Assembly: GCA_013076295.1 (NCBI GenBank)
Contig: RQOL01000425.1
Span: 1-64,000, forward strand
DNA from: Sanderia malayensis
Taxonomy: Eukaryota; Cnidaria; Scyphozoa; Semaeostomeae; Pelagiidae
DNA length: 64,000 nucleotides
Direction: 5' to 3'
Shown: positions 32,623 through 48,026 of the stretch, piece by piece
Layout of the letters: the number at the start of each line of letters is the position of its first letter
Position numbering within the stretch: the first letter of the stretch is position 1
Program-made: the position numbers and the translations under genes
The notes under the pieces: generated by a model
What the model was told of the DNA's origin: nothing
Databases searched by the model: none
The model's input: the letters and a program-made list of their open reading frames with translations, nothing else

Positions 32623-35600
32623 AGGACACGCCAGTGTACCCACCAATCACCAAAAGATAATACTAAAATCCTAGCAAACCTAGCAATAACAGGCTTGCCC
32701 AAACCCACTAGAACCAGGGATGGACCCCGAAAGGTAGAAGACAAATAAAGAGAGACAAGCTAAGAGCAAGACAGAAGAAGAAGCAAAGAACAGAAATAAG
32801 GAAGAAGACAATGGCATGGCCCGAAGGCAACGGCATGGCCCGAAGGCAACGGCATGGCCCGAAGACAAAAACAAGGCCCGAAGGCAAACAAATGGCCCGA
32901 AGACCAAATTTACCATTAGTATTGTTATGATAATATATGCATGGCCCAAAGGCAAAACCAAGGCCTGCAGGCAAACAAATGGCCCGAAGACCAAACTTAC
33001 CATTAGTATTGTTATGATAATATGTGCATGGCCTAAAGGCAAAAGCAAGGCCCAAAGGCAAACAAATGGCCCAAAGACCAAACTTACCATCAGTATTATT
33101 ATGATAATATATGCATGGCCCGAAGGCAAACAAATGGCCTGAAGACCAAACCTATCAGTAGTATTATTATGATAATATATGCATGGCCCGAAGGCAAAAA
33201 CAAGGCCTGCAGGAAAACAAATGGCCCGAAGACCAAACTTACCATTAGTATTGTTATGATAATATATGCATGGCCCAAAGGCAAAAGCAAGGCCCAAAGG
33301 GAAACGAATGGCCCAAAGACCAAACTTACCCTTAGTATTATTATGATAATAGACGCGTGGCCCAAAAGCAACCAAATGGCCCAAAGACCAAGCTTCTCAT
33401 CAGCATTATCATGATAATATACGCATGGCGCGAAGGCAAAAACAAGGCCTGCAGGCAAACAAATGGCCCGAAGACCAAACTTACCATTAGTATTGTTATG
33501 ATAATATATGCATGGCCCAAAGGCAAAAGCAAAGCCCAAAGGGAGACGAAGGGCCCAAAGACCAAACTTACCTTTAGTATTATTATGATAATAGACGCGT
33601 GGCCCAAAAGCAACCAAATGGCCCAAAGACCAAACTTCTCATGAGCATTATTATGATAATATACGCATGGCACGAAGGCAAAAACTAGGCCCGAAGGCAA
33701 ACAAATGGCCCGAAGACCAAAGTTATCATTAGTAATATTATAATAATATACGCACAGCCCGAAGGCAAAAAAACAAGGACCGAAGGCAAACAAATGGCCC
33801 GACGATCAAACTTACCATTACTATTATTATGATAATATACGCCTTGCCCAAAGGCAACAGCAGGCCTGAAGGCAAACGAATGGCCCGAAGACCAAACTTA
33901 CCATTAGTATTGTTATGATAATATATGCATGGCCCAAAGGCAAAAGCAAGGCCCAAAGGGAGACGAATGGCCCAAAAACCAAACTTACCATTAGTATTGT
34001 TATGATAATATATGCATGGCCCAAGGGCAAAAGCAAGGCCCAAAGGGAGACGAATGGCCCAAAGACCAAACTTACCTTTAGTATTATTATGATAATAGAC
34101 GCGTGGCCCAAAAGCAACCAAATGGCCAAAAGACCAAACTTCTCATGAGCATTATTATGATAATATACGCATGGCACGAAGGCAAAAACTAGGCCCGAAG
34201 GCAAACAAATGGCCCGAAGACCAAACTTACCATCAGTATTTTTATGATAATATATATGCATGGCCCGAAGGCAAACAAATGGCCTGAAGACCAAACCTAT
34301 CAGTAGTATTATTATGATAATATACGCATGGCCCGAAGGCAAAAACAAGGCCTGCAGGCAAACAAATGGCCCGAAGACCAAACTTACAATTAGTATTGTT
34401 ATGATAATATATGCATGACCCAAAGGCAGAAGCAAGGCCCAAAGGGAGACGAATGGCCCAAAGACCAAACTTACCTTTAGTATTATTATGATAATAGAAG
34501 CGTGGCCCAAAAGCAACCAAATGGCCCAAAGTCCAAACTTCTCATGAGCATTATTATGATAATATACGCATGGCACGAAGGCAAAAACAAGGCCGGAAGG
34601 CAAACAAATGGCCCGAAGACCAAACTTACCATTAGTATTATTATGATAATATACGCATGGCCCGAAGGCAAACAAATGGCCCGAAGACCAAACCCATCAG
34701 TAGTATTATAATGATAAAATATGCATGGCCCGCAGGCAAAAACAAGGCCTGAAGGCAAACAAATGGCCTGAAAACCAAACTTATCAATAGCATTATTATG
34801 ATAATATATGCATGGCACGCAGGCAAAAACAAGGCCTGCAGGCAAACAAATGGCCCGAAGTCCAAACTCACCATTAGTATTGTTATGATAATATATGCAT
34901 GGCCCAAAGGCAAAAGCAAGGCCCAAAGGGAGACGAATGGCCCAAAGACCAAAATTACCCTTAGTATTATTATGATAATAGACGCGTGGCCCAAAAGCAA
35001 CCAAATGGCCCAAAGACCAAAGTTCTCATCAGCATTATTACGATAATATATGCATGTCCCGAAGGCAAAAACAAGGCCTGCAGGCAAACAAATGGCCCGA
35101 AGACCAAACTTACCATTAGTATTGTTATGATAATATATGCATGTCCCAAAGGCAAAAGCAAGGCCCAAAGGGAGACGAATGGCCCAAAGACCAAACTTAT
35201 CTTTAGTATTATTATGATAATAGACGCGTGGCCCAAAAGCAACCAAATGGCCCAAAGACCAAACTTCTCATGAGCATTATTATGATAATATATGCATGGC
35301 ACGAAGGCAAAAACAAGGCCGGAAGGCAAACAAATGGCCCGAAGACCAAACTTACCATTAGTATTGCTATGATAATATGTGCATGGCCCAAAGGCAAAAG
35401 CAAGGCCCAAAGGCACACAAATGGCCCAAAGACCAAACTTACCATCATTATTATTATGATAATATACGCATGGCCCGAAGGCAAACAAATGGCCTGAAGA
35501 CCAAACCTATCAGTAGTATTATTGCGATAATATACGCATGGCCCGAAGGTAAAAACAAGGCCTGCAGGCAAACAAATGGCCCGAAGACCAAACTTACCAT

Positions 35601-38244
35601 TAGTATTGTTATGATAATATATGCATGGCCCAAAGGCAAAAGCAAGGCCTAAAGGGAGACGAATGGCCCAAAGACCAAACTTACCCTTAGTATTAGTATG
35701 ATAATCAACGCGTGGCCCAAAAGCAACCAAATGGCCCAAAGACCAAGCTTCTCATGAGCATTATTATGATAATATACGCATGGCACGAAGGCAACATCAA
35801 GGCCCGAAGGAAAACAAATGGCCCGAAGACCAAACTTACCATTAGTATTGTTATGATAATATGTGCATGGCCCAAAGGCAAAAGCAAGGCCCAAAGGCAA
35901 ACAAATGGCCCGAAGACCAAACTTACCATCAGTATTATTATGATAATATACGCATGGCCCGAAGGCAAACAAATGGCCTGAAGACCAAACCTATCAGTAG
36001 TATTATTATGATAATATACGCATGGCCCGAAGGCAAAAACAAGGCCTGCAGGCAAGCAAATGGCCCGAAGACCAAACTTACCATTAGTATTGTTATGATA
36101 ATATATGCATGGCCCAAAGGCAAAAGCAAGGCCCAAAGGGAGACGAATGCCCCAAAGACCAAACTTACCCTTAGTATTATTATGATAATAGACACGTGGC
36201 CCAAAGACAACCAAATGGCCCGAAGACCAAACTTCTCATGAGCATTATTATGATAATAAACGCATGGCCCGAAGGCAAAAACAAGGCCCAAAGGCAAACA
36301 AATGGCCCGAAGACCAAACTTAGCATTAGTTTTATTATGATAATATACGAATGGCACGAAGGCAAACGCAAGGCCCGAAGGCATAAACAAGGCCTGCAAG
36401 CAAAGAAAGGGCCCGAAGACCAAACTTACCATTAGTATTGTTATGATAATATATGCATGGCCCAAAGGCAAAAGCAAGGCCCAAAGGGAGACGAATGCCC
36501 CAAAGACCAAACTTACCCTTAGTATTATTAGGATAATAGACACGTGGCCCAAAGGCAACTAAATGGCCCGAAGACCAAACTTCTCATGAGCATTATTATG
36601 ATAATAAACGCATGGCCCGAAGGCAAAAACAAGGCCCGAAGGCAAACAAATGGCCCGAAGACCAAACTTACCATTAGTTTTATTATGATAGTATAAGCAT
36701 GGCCCGAAGGCAACGGTATGGCCTGAAGGCAACGGCATGGCCCGTAGGCAACAGCATGGCACAAAGGCAAACGCAAGGCCCGAATGCAAACAAATGGCCG
36801 GAAGACCAAACTTATCATTAGTATTATTATAATAATATACGCATAGCCCGAAGGCAAAAAAACAAGGACCGAAGGCAAACAAATGGTCCGACGATCAAAC
36901 TTACCATTAGTATTGTTATGATAATCTTTGCATGGCCCAAAGGCAAAAGCAAGGCCCAAAGGGAGACGAATGGCCCAAAGACCAAACTTACCCTTAGTAT
37001 TATTATGATAATAGACGCGTGGCCCAAAAGCAACCAATGGCCCAAAGACCGAACTTCTCATGAGCATTATTATAATAATATACGCATAGCCCGAAGGCAA
37101 AAAAACAAGGACCGAAGGCAAACAAATGGCCCGACGATCACACTTACCATTAGTATTATTATGATAATATACGCATTGCCCGAGGGCAACAGCAGGCCTG
37201 AAGGCAAACAAATGGCCCGAAGACCAAACTTACCATTAGTATTGTTATGAGAATATATGCATGGCCCAAAGGCAAAAGCAAGGCCCAAAGGGAGACGAAT
37301 GCCCCAAAGACCAAAGTTACCCTTAGTATTATTATGATAATAGACACGTGGCCCAAAGGCAAACAAATGGCACGAAGACCAAACTTAGCATTAGTTTTAT
37401 TATGATAATATACGAATGGCACGAAGGCAAACGCAAGGCCCGAAGGCAAAAACAAGGCCTGCAGGCAAAGAAAGGGCCCGAAGACCAAACTTACCATTAG
37501 TATTGTTATGATAATATATGCATGGCCCAAGGGCAAAAGCAAGGCCCAAAGGGAGACGAATGCCCCAAAGACCAAACTTACCCTTAGTATTATTAGGATA
37601 ATAGACACGTGGCCCAAAGGCAACTAAATGGCCCGAAGACCAAACTTCTCATGAGCATTATTATGATAATAAACGCATGGCGCGAAGGCAAAAACAAGGC
37701 CCGAAGGCAAACAAATGGCCCGAAGACCAAACTTACCATTAGTTTTATTATGATAATTTACGCATGGCCCGAAGGCAACGGTATGGCCTGAAGGCAACGG
37801 CATGGCCCGAAGGCAACAGCATGCCACAAAGGCAAACGCAAGGCCCGAAGGCAAACAAATGACCGGAAGACCAAACTTATCATTAGTATTATTATAATAA
37901 TATACGCATAGCCCGAAGGCAAAAAAACAAGGACCGAAGGCAAACAAATGGCCCGACGATCAAACTTACCATTAGTATTATTATGATAACATACGCATTG
38001 CCCGAAGGCAACAGCAGGCCTGAAGGCAAACAAATGGCCCGAAGACCAAACTTACCATTAGCATTGTTATGATAATATATGCATGGCCCAAAGGCAAAAG
38101 CAAGGCCCAAAGGGAGACGAATGGCCCAAAGACCAAACTTACCATTAGTATTGTTATGATAATATATGCATGGCCCAAGGGCAAAAGCAAGGCCCAAAGG
38201 GAGACGAATGGCCCAAAGACCAAACTTACCTTTAGTATTATTAT

Positions 38245-41200
38245 GATAATAGACGCGTGGCCCAAAAGCAACCAAATGGCCCAAAGACCAAACCTATCAG
38301 TAGTATTATAATGATAAAATACGCATGGCCCGCAGGCAAAAACAAGGCCTGAAGGCAAACAAATGCCCTGAAAACCAAACTTATCAATAGCATTATTATG
38401 ATAATATATGCATGGCACGCAGGCAAAAACAAGGCCTGCAGGCAAACAAATGCCCCGAAGTCCAAAATTACCCTTAGTATTATTATGATAATAGACGCGT
38501 GGCCCAAAAGCAACCAAATGGCCCAAAGACCAAAGTTCTCATCAGCATTGTTATGATAATATACGCATGGCACGAAGGCAAAAACAAGGCCCAAAGGCAC
38601 ACAAATGGCCCAAAGACCAAACTTACCATGATTATTTTTATGATAATATACGCATGGCCCGAAGGCAAAAGCAAGGCCCAAAGGGAGACGAATGGCCCAA
38701 AGACCAAACTTACCATTAGTATTGTTATGATAATATATGCATGGCCCAAGGGCAAAGGCAAGGCCCAAAGGGAGACGAATGGCCCAAAGACCAAACTTAC
38801 CTTTAGTATTATTATGATAATAGTCGCGTGGCCCAAAAGCAACCAAATGGCCCAAAGACCAAACCTATCAGTAGTATTGTAATGATAAAATACGCATGGC
38901 CCGCAGGCAAAAGCAAGGCCCAAAGGGAGACGAATGGCCCAAAGACCAAACTTACCATTAGTATTGTTATGATAATATATGCATGGCCCAAGGGCAAAAG
39001 CAAGGCCCAAAGGGAGACGAATGGCCCAAAGACCAAAATTACCCTTAGTATTATTATGATAATAGACGCGTGGCCCAAAAGCAACCAAATGGCCCGAAGA
39101 CCAAACTTACCATTAGTATTGTTATGATAATATGTGCATGGCCCAAAGGCAAAAGCAAGGCCCAAAGGCACACAAATGGCCCAAAGACCAAACTTACCAT
39201 CATTATTATTATGATAATATACGCATGGCCCGAAGGCAAACAAATGGCCTGAAGACCAAACCTATCAGTAGTATTATTATGATAATATACGCATGGCCTG
39301 ACGGCAAAAACAAGGCCTGCAGGCAAGCAAATGGCCCGAAGACCAAACTTACCATTGGTATTATTATGATAATATACGCATGGCCCGAAGGCAAACAAAT
39401 GGCCTGAAGACCAAACCTATCAGTAGTATTATAATGATAATGGCCTGAAGACAAAACTTATCAATAGTATTAATATGATAATATATGCATGGCCAACAGG
39501 CAAAAACAAGGCCTGCAGGGAAACAAATGGCCCGAAGACCAAACTTACCATTAGTATTGTTATGATAATATATGCATGGCCCAAAGGCAAAAGCAAGCCC
39601 AAAGGGAGACGAATGGCCCAAGACCAAAATTACCCTTAGTATTATTATGATAATAGACGCGTGGCCCAAAAGCAACCAAATGGTCCAAAGACCAAAGTTC
39701 TCATCAACATTATTATGATAATATACGCATGGCACGAAGGCAAAAACAAGGCCTGCAGGCAAACAAATGGCCCGAAGACCAAACTTACCATTAGTATTGT
39801 TATGATAATATATGCATGGCCCAAAGGCAAAAGCAAGTCCCAAAGGCAAACAAATGGCCCAAAGACCAAACTTACCATCAGTATTATTATGATAATATAT
39901 GCATGGCCCGAAGGGAAACAAATGGCCTGAAGACCAAACCTATCAGTAATATTATTGCGATAATATACGCATGGCCCGAAGGCAAAAGCAAGTCCCAAAG
40001 GCAAACAAATGGCCCAAAGACCAAACTTACCATCAGTATTATTATGATAATATATGCATGGCCCGAAGGGAAACAAATGGCCTGAAGACCAAACCTATCA
40101 GTAGTATTATTGCGATAATATACGCATGGCCCGAAGGCAAAAACAAGGCCTGCAGGCAAACAAATGGCCCAAAGACCAAACTTACCCTTAGTATTAGTAT
40201 GATAATAAACGCGTGGCCCAAAAGCAACCAAATGGCCCAAAGACCAAACTTACCATCAGTATTATTATGATAATATATGCATGGCCCGAAGGGAAACAAA
40301 TGGCCTGAAGACCAAACCTATCAGTAGTATTATTGCGATAATATACGCATGGCCTGAAGGCAAAAACAAGGCCTGCAGGCAAACAAATGGCCCAAAGACC
40401 AAACTTACCCTTAGTATTAGTATGATAATAAACGCGTGGCCCAAAAGCAACCAAATGGCCCAAAGACCAAACTTCTCATGAGCATTATTATGATAATATA
40501 CGCATGGCACGAAGGCAACAACAAGGCCGGAAGGCAAACAAATGGCCCGAAGACCAAACTTACCATTAGTATTGTTATGATAATATGTGCATGGCCCAAA
40601 GGCGAAAGCAAGGCCCAAAGGCACAAAAATGGCCCGAAGACCAAACTTACCATTAGTATTATTATGATAATATACGCATGGCCCGAAGGCAAACAAATGG
40701 CCCGAAGACCAAACCTATCAGTAGTATTATAATGATAAAATACGCATGGCCCGCAGGCAAAAACAAGGCCTGAAGGCAAACAAATGCCCTGAAAACCAAA
40801 CTTATCAATAGCATTATTATGATAATATATGCATGGCACGCAGGCAAAAACAAGGCCTGCAGGCAAACAAATGCCCCGAAGTCCAAAATTACCCTTAGTA
40901 TTATTATGATAATAGACGCGTGGCCCAAAAGCAACCAAATGGCCCAAAGACCAAAGTTCTCATCAGCATTGTTATGATAATATACGCATGGCACGAAGGC
41001 AAAAACAAGGCCCAAAGGCACACAAATGGCCCAAAGACCAAACTTACCATGATTATTTTTATGATAATATACGCATGGCCCGAAGGCAAAAGCAAGGCCC
41101 AAAGGGAGACGAATGGCCCAAAGACCAAACTTACCATTAGTATTGTTATGATAATATATGCATGGCCCAAGGGCAAAGGCAAGGCCCAAAGGGAGACGAA

Positions 41201-43080
41201 TGGCCCAAAGACCAAACTTACCTTTAGTATTATTATGATAATAGACGCATGGCCCAAAAGCAACCAAATGGCCCAAAGACCAAACCTATCAGTAGTATTG
41301 TAATGATAAAATACGCATGGCCCGCAGGCAAAAGCAAGGCCCAAAGGGAGACGAATGGCCCAAAGACCAAACTTACCATTAGTATTGTTATGATAATATA
41401 TGCATGGCCCAAGGGCAAAAGCAAGGCCCAAAGGGAGACGAATGGCCCAAAGACCAAAATTACCCTTAGTATTATTATGATAATAGACGCGTGGCCCAAA
41501 AGCAACCAAATGGCCCGAAGACCAAACTTACCATTAGTATTGTTATGATAATATGTGCATGGCCCAAAGGCAAAAGCAAGGCCCAAAGGCACACAAATGG
41601 CCCAAAGACCAAACTTACCATCATTATTATTATGATAATATACGCATGGCCCGAAGGCAAACAAATGGCCTGAAGACCAAACCTATCAGTAGTATTATTA
41701 TGATAATATACGCATGGCCTGACGGCAAAAACAAGGCCTGCAGGCAAGCAAATGGCCCGAAGACCAAACTTACCATTGGTATTATTATGATAATATACGC
41801 ATGGCCCGAAGGCAAACAAATGGCCTGAAGACCAAACCTATCAGTAGTATTATAATGATAATGGCCTGAAGACAAAACTTATCAATAGTATTAATATGAT
41901 AATATATGCATGGCCAACAGGCAAAAACAAGGCCTGCAGGGAAACAAATGGCCCGAAGACCAAACTTACCATTAGTATTGTTATGATAATATATGCATGG
42001 CCCAAAGGCAAAAGCAAGGCCCAAAGGGAGACGAATGGCCCAAGACCAAAATTACCCTTAGTATTATTATGATAATAGACGCGTGGCCCAAAAGCAACCA
42101 AATGGTCCAAAGACCAAAGTTCTCATCAACATTATTATGATAATATACGCATGGCACGAAGGCAAAAACAAGGCCTGCAGGCAAACAAATGGCCCGAAGA
42201 CCAAACTTACCATTAGTATTGTTATGATAATATATGCATGGCCCAAAGGCAAAAGCAAGTCCCAAAGGCAAACAAATGGCCCAAAGACCAAACTTACCAT
42301 CAGTATTATTATGATAATATATGCATGGCCCGAAGGGAAACAAATGGCCTGAAGACCAAACCTATCAGTAGTATTATTGCGATAATATACGCATGGCCCG
42401 AAGGCAAAAGCAAGTCCCAAAGGCAAACAAATGGCCCAAAGACCAAACTTACCATCAGTATTATTATGATAATATATGCATGGCCCGAAGGGAAACAAAT
42501 GGCCTGAAGACCAAACCTATCAGTAGTATTATTGCGATAATATACGCATGGCCCGAAGGCAAAAACAAGGCCTGCAGGCAAACAAATGGCCCAAAGACCA
42601 AACTTACCCTTAGTATTAGTATGATAATAAACGCGTGGCCCAAAAGCAACCAAATGGCCCAAAGACCAAACTTCTCATGAGCATTATTATGATAATATAC
42701 GCATGGCACGAAGGCAACAACAAGGCCGGAAGGCAAACAAATGGCCCGAAGACCAAACTTACCATTAGTATTGTTATGATAATATGTGCATGGCCCAAAG
42801 GCGAAAGCAAGGCCCAAAGGCACAAAAATGGCCCGAAGACCAAACTTACCATTAGTATTATTATGATAATATACGCATGGCCCGAAGGCAAACAAATGGC
42901 CCGAAGACCAAACCTATCAGTAGTATTATAATGATAAAATACGCATGGCCCGCAGGCAAAAACAAGGCCTGAAGGCAAACAAATGGCCTGAAAACCAAAC
43001 TTATCAATAGCATTATTATGATAATATATGCATGGCACGCAGGCAAAAACAAGGCCTGCAGGCAAACAAATGGCCCGAAG
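38245..43080. repeat. Higher-order duplication within the satellite (~2.42 kb unit, two copies)
   Basis: The block 38245-40665 recurs from 40666 with an offset of 2421-2422 bp and about 99% identity by eye, including rare variants (catgattatttttatg; ataatgataatggcctgaag). After about 42660 the offset falls to about 2199, so the second copy lacks roughly 220 bp. This points to recent unequal exchange of a multi-monomer block. Confidence 0.8.
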
Positions 43081-46000
43081 TCCAAACTCACCATTAGTAT
43101 TGTTATGATAATATATGCATGGCCCAAAGGCAAAAGCAAGGCCCAAAGGGAGACGAATGGCCCAAAGACCAAAATTACCCTTAGTATTATTTTGATAATA
43201 GACGCGTGGCCCAAAAGCAACCAAATGGCCCAAAGACCAAAGCTCTCATCAGCATTATTATGATAGTATACGCATGGCACGAAGGCAAAAACAAGGCCCA
43301 AAGGCACACAAATGGCCCAAAGACCAAACTTACCATCATTATTTTTATGATAATATACGCATGGCCCGAAGGCAAACAAATGGCCTGAAGACCAAACCTA
43401 TCAGTAGTATTATTACGATAATATACGCATGTCCCGAAGGCAAAAACAAGGCCTGCAGGCAAACAAATGGCCCGAAGACCAAACTTACCATTAGTATTGT
43501 TATGATAATATATGCATGTCCCAAAGGCAAAAGCAAGGCCCAAAGGGAGACGAATGGCCCAAAGACCAAACTTATCTTTAGTATCATTATGATAATAGAC
43601 ACGTGGCCCAAAAGCAACCAAATGGCCCAAAGACCAAACTTCTCATGAGCATTATTATGATAATATATGCACCGCACGAAGGCAAAAACAAGGCCGGAAG
43701 GCAAACAAATGGCCCGAAGACCAAACTTACCATTAGTATTGTTATGATAATATGTGCATGGCCCAAAGGCAAAAGCAAGGCCCAAAGGCACACAAATGGC
43801 CCAAAGACCAAACTTACCATCATTATTATTATGATAATATACGCATGGCCCGAAGGCAAACAAATGGCCTGAAGACCAAACCTATCAGTAGTATTATTAT
43901 GATAATATACGCATGGCCTGACGGCAAAAACAAGGCCTGCAGGCAAGCAAATGGCCCGAAGACCAAACTTACCATTAGTATTATTATGATAATATACGCA
44001 TGGCCCGAAGGCAAAAAAACAAGGACCGAAGGCAAACAAATGGCCCGACGATCAAACTTACCATTAGTATTGTTATGATAATCTTTGCATGGCCCAAAGG
44101 CAAAAGCAAGGCCCAAAGGGAGACGAATGGCCCAAAGACCAAACTTACCCTTAGTATTATTATGATAATAGACGCGTGGCCCAAAAGCAACCAAATGGCT
44201 CAAAGACCCAACTTCTCATGAGCATTATTATGATAATATACGCATGGCACGAAGGCAAAAAAGGCCCGAAGGCAAACAAATGGCCCTAGGACCAAACTTA
44301 CCATTAGTATTGTTAGGATAATATATGCATGGCCCAAAGGCAAAAGCAAGGCCCAAAGGTAGACGAATGGCCCAAAGACCAAACTTACCTTTAGTATTAT
44401 TATGATAATAGACCCGTGGCCCAAAAGCAACCAAATGGCCCAAAGACCAAACTTCTCATGAGCATTATTATGATAATATACGCATGGCACGAAGACAAAA
44501 ACAAGGCCCGAAGGCAAACAAATGGCCCAAAGACCAAACTTACCATTAGTTTTATTATGATAATATACACATGGCCCGAAGGCAACGGTATGGCCTGAAG
44601 GCAACGGCATGGCCCGAAGGCAACAGCATGGCACAAAGGCAAACGCAAGGCCTGAAGGCAAACAAATGGCCGGAAGACCAAACTTATCATTAGTATTATT
44701 ATAATAATATACGCATAGCCCGAAGGCAAAAAAACAAGGACCGAAGGCAAACAAATGGCCCGACGATCAAACTGACCATTAGTATTGTTATGATAATCTT
44801 TGCATGGCCCAAAGGCAAAAGCAAGGCCCAAAGGGAGACGAATGGCCCAAAGACCAAACTTACCTTTAGTATTATTATGATAATAGACCCGTGGCCCAAA
44901 AGCAACCAAATGGCCCAAAGACCAAACTTCTCATGAGCATTATTATGATAATATATGCATGGCACGAAGGCAAAAAAAGGCCCGAAGGCAAGCAAATGGC
45001 CCAAAGACCAAACTTACCTTTAGTATTGTTATGATAATATGTGCATGGCCCAAAGGCAAAAGCAAGGCCCAAAGGCAAACAAATGGATCGAAGACCAAAC
45101 TTACCATCAGTATTATTATGATAATATACGCATGGCCCGAAGGCAAAAAAATGGCCTAAAGACCAAACCTATCAGTAGTATTATTATGATAATAGATGCG
45201 TTGCCCAAAAGCAAGCAAATGGCCCAAAGACCAAACTTCTCATGAGCATTATTATAATAATATACGCATGGCACGAAGGCATAAACAAGGCTTGAAGGCA
45301 AACAAATGGCCCGAAGACCAAACTTACCATTAGTATTGTTATGATAATATATGCATGGCCCAAAGGCAAAAGCAAGGCCCAAAGGGAGACGAATGGCCCA
45401 AAGACCAAACTTACCCTTAGTATTATTATGATAATAGACACGTGGCCCAAAGGCAACCAAATGGCCCGAAGACCAAACTTCTCATGAGCATTATTATGAT
45501 AATATACGCATGGCACGAAGGCAAAAACAAGGCCCGAAGGCAAACAAATGGCCCGAAGACCAAACTTACTATTAGTATTGTTATGATAATATATGCATGG
45601 CCCAAAGGCAAAACAGGGCCCAAAGGAAGACGAATGCCCCAAAGACCAAACTTACCCTTAGTATTATTATGATAATAGACACGTGGCCCAAAGGCAACCA
45701 AATGGCCCGAAGACCAAACTTCTCATGAGCATTATTATGATAATATACGCATGGCACGAAGGCAAAAACAAGGCCCGAAGGCAAACAAATGGCCCGAAGA
45801 CCAAACTTACCATCAGTATTTTTATGATAATATATATGCATGGCCCGAAGGCAAACAAATGGCCTGAAGACCAAACCTATCAGTAGTATTATTATGATAA
45901 TATACGCATGGCCCGAAGGCAAAAACAAGGCCTGCAGTCAAACAAATGGCCCAAAGACCAAACTTACAATTAGTATTGTTATGATAATATATGGATGACC

Positions 46001-47479
46001 CAAAGGCAAAAGCAAGGCCCAAAGGGAAACGAATGGCCCAAAGACCAAACTTACCTTTAGTATTATTATGATAATAGAAGCGTGGCCCAAAGCAACCAAA
46101 TGGCCCAAAGTCCAAACTTCTCATGACCATTATTATGATAATATACGCATGGCACGAAGGCAAAAACAAGGCCGGAAGGCAAAAAAATGGCCCGAAGACC
46201 AAACTTACCATTAGTATTGTTATGATAATATGTGCATGGCCCAAAGGCAAAAGCAAGGCCCAAAGGCACAAAAATGGCCCAAAGACCAAACTTACCATCA
46301 TTATTATTATGATATTATACGCATGGCCCGAAGGCAAACAAATGGCCTGAAGACCAAACCTATCAATAGTATTATTATGATAATATACGCATGGCCTGAA
46401 GGCAAAAACAAGGCCTGCAGGCAAGCAAATGCCCGAAGACCAAACTTGCCATTAGTATTATTATGATAATATACGCATGGCCCAAAGGCAAAAGCAAGGC
46501 CCAAAGGGAGACGAATGGCGCAAAGACCAAACTTACCCTTACTATTATTATGATAATAGACACGTGGCCCAAAGGCAAAAACAAGGCCGGAAGGCAAACA
46601 AATGGCCCGAAGACCAAACTTACCATTAGTATTGTTATGATAATATGTGCATGGCCAAAAGGCAAAAGCAAGGCCCAAAAGCAAAAGCAAGGCCCAAAGG
46701 CACACAAATGGGCAAAAGACCAAACTTACCATCATTATTATTATGATAATATACGCATGGCCCGAAGGCAAACAAATGGCCTGAAGACCAAACCTATCAG
46801 TAGTATTATAATGATAATGGCCTGAAGACCAAACTTATCAATAGTATTATTATGATAATATATGCATGGCCCGCAGGCAAAAACAAGGCCTGCAGGAAAA
46901 CAAATGGCCCGAAGACCAAACTTACCATTAGTATTGTTATGATAATATATGCATGGCCCAAAGGCAAAAGCAAAGCACAAAGGGAGCCGAATGGCCCAAA
47001 GACCAAAATTACCCTTAGTATTATTATGATAATAGATGCGTGGCCCAAAAGCAACCAAATGGCCCAAAGACCAAAGTTCTCATCAACAATATTATGATAA
47101 TATACGCATGGCACGAAGGCAAAAACAAGGCCTGCAGGCAAACAAATGGCCCGAAGACCAAACTTACCATTAGTATTGTTATGATAATATATGCATGGCC
47201 CAAAGGCAAAAGCAAGGCCCAAAGGGAGACGAATGGCCCAAAGACCAAACTTATCAATAGTATTATTATGATAATATATGCATGGCCCGCAGGCAAAAAC
47301 AAGGCCTGCAGGCAAACAAATGGCCCGAAGACCAAACTTACCATTAGTATTGTTATGATAATATATGCATGGCCCAAAGGCAAAAGCAAGGCCCAAAGGG
47401 AGACGAATGGCCCAAAGACCAAAATTACCCTTAGTATTATTATGATAATAGACGCGTGGCCCAAAAGCAACCAAATGGC

Positions 47480-47993
47480 TTGCAGAAAGTACAATTCGCC
47501 GCTGCAGCTTTTGTAACTGGAAATTACATAAACAATACAAAAGCCATTTTGAAATTGGGATGGCTGCCTATAAAGGAAAGAAGGGAACTGAACCTTCTGA
47601 AAATGACATTCAAAGCGATGAACTATGAGTTCTGGCCATCATATTTGACACTCGAAGAAAAAAAGTTTACCAGAGAGCTTCGATCAAGCAGTGCAAGATC
47701 ACTCGTGATCCCAAGGGAAACTGGAACTTTTCAGGATATTGCAGGAAAGCTGTTTAATTCTTTGCCAGAAAACATAAGGAACTGCCGTATTTACAGTAAT
47801 TTTTTAACATTATCTAAAGCATTTTTAAAGAATAAAATTGTAACATAGGTTTTTAATTAGACGCAATGTAATAAGTTATTCATATTATGGACGACATTAA
47901 TTTATTCAGGACAATCTATATTCTTTTAATAAAGACATTATTGTATGTAGTACTTAACAGAGAATAGCCATGTTATGTGGATCTGTTAATATC

Positions 47994-48026
<33 letters not shown>
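47480..48026 (+). pseudogene. 5'-truncated CR1/L2-like LINE fragment, copy 1, in the satellite
   Basis: This fragment is the last ~120 codons of a LINE reverse-transcriptase polyprotein: VQFAAAAFVTGNYINNTKA, ILKLGWLPIKERRELNLLK, LVIPRETGTF, KLFNSLPENIRNC, and a stop at 47848. A short 3' UTR and an (ATT)n tail follow. It is a different subfamily from the intact LINE at 26955. The flanks carry CAAATGGC at 47472-47479 and again at 48027-48034, an 8-bp target-site duplication within the satellite. The frame is open in this copy across the truncated segment, but without RT or EN it is dead. Confidence 0.85.
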
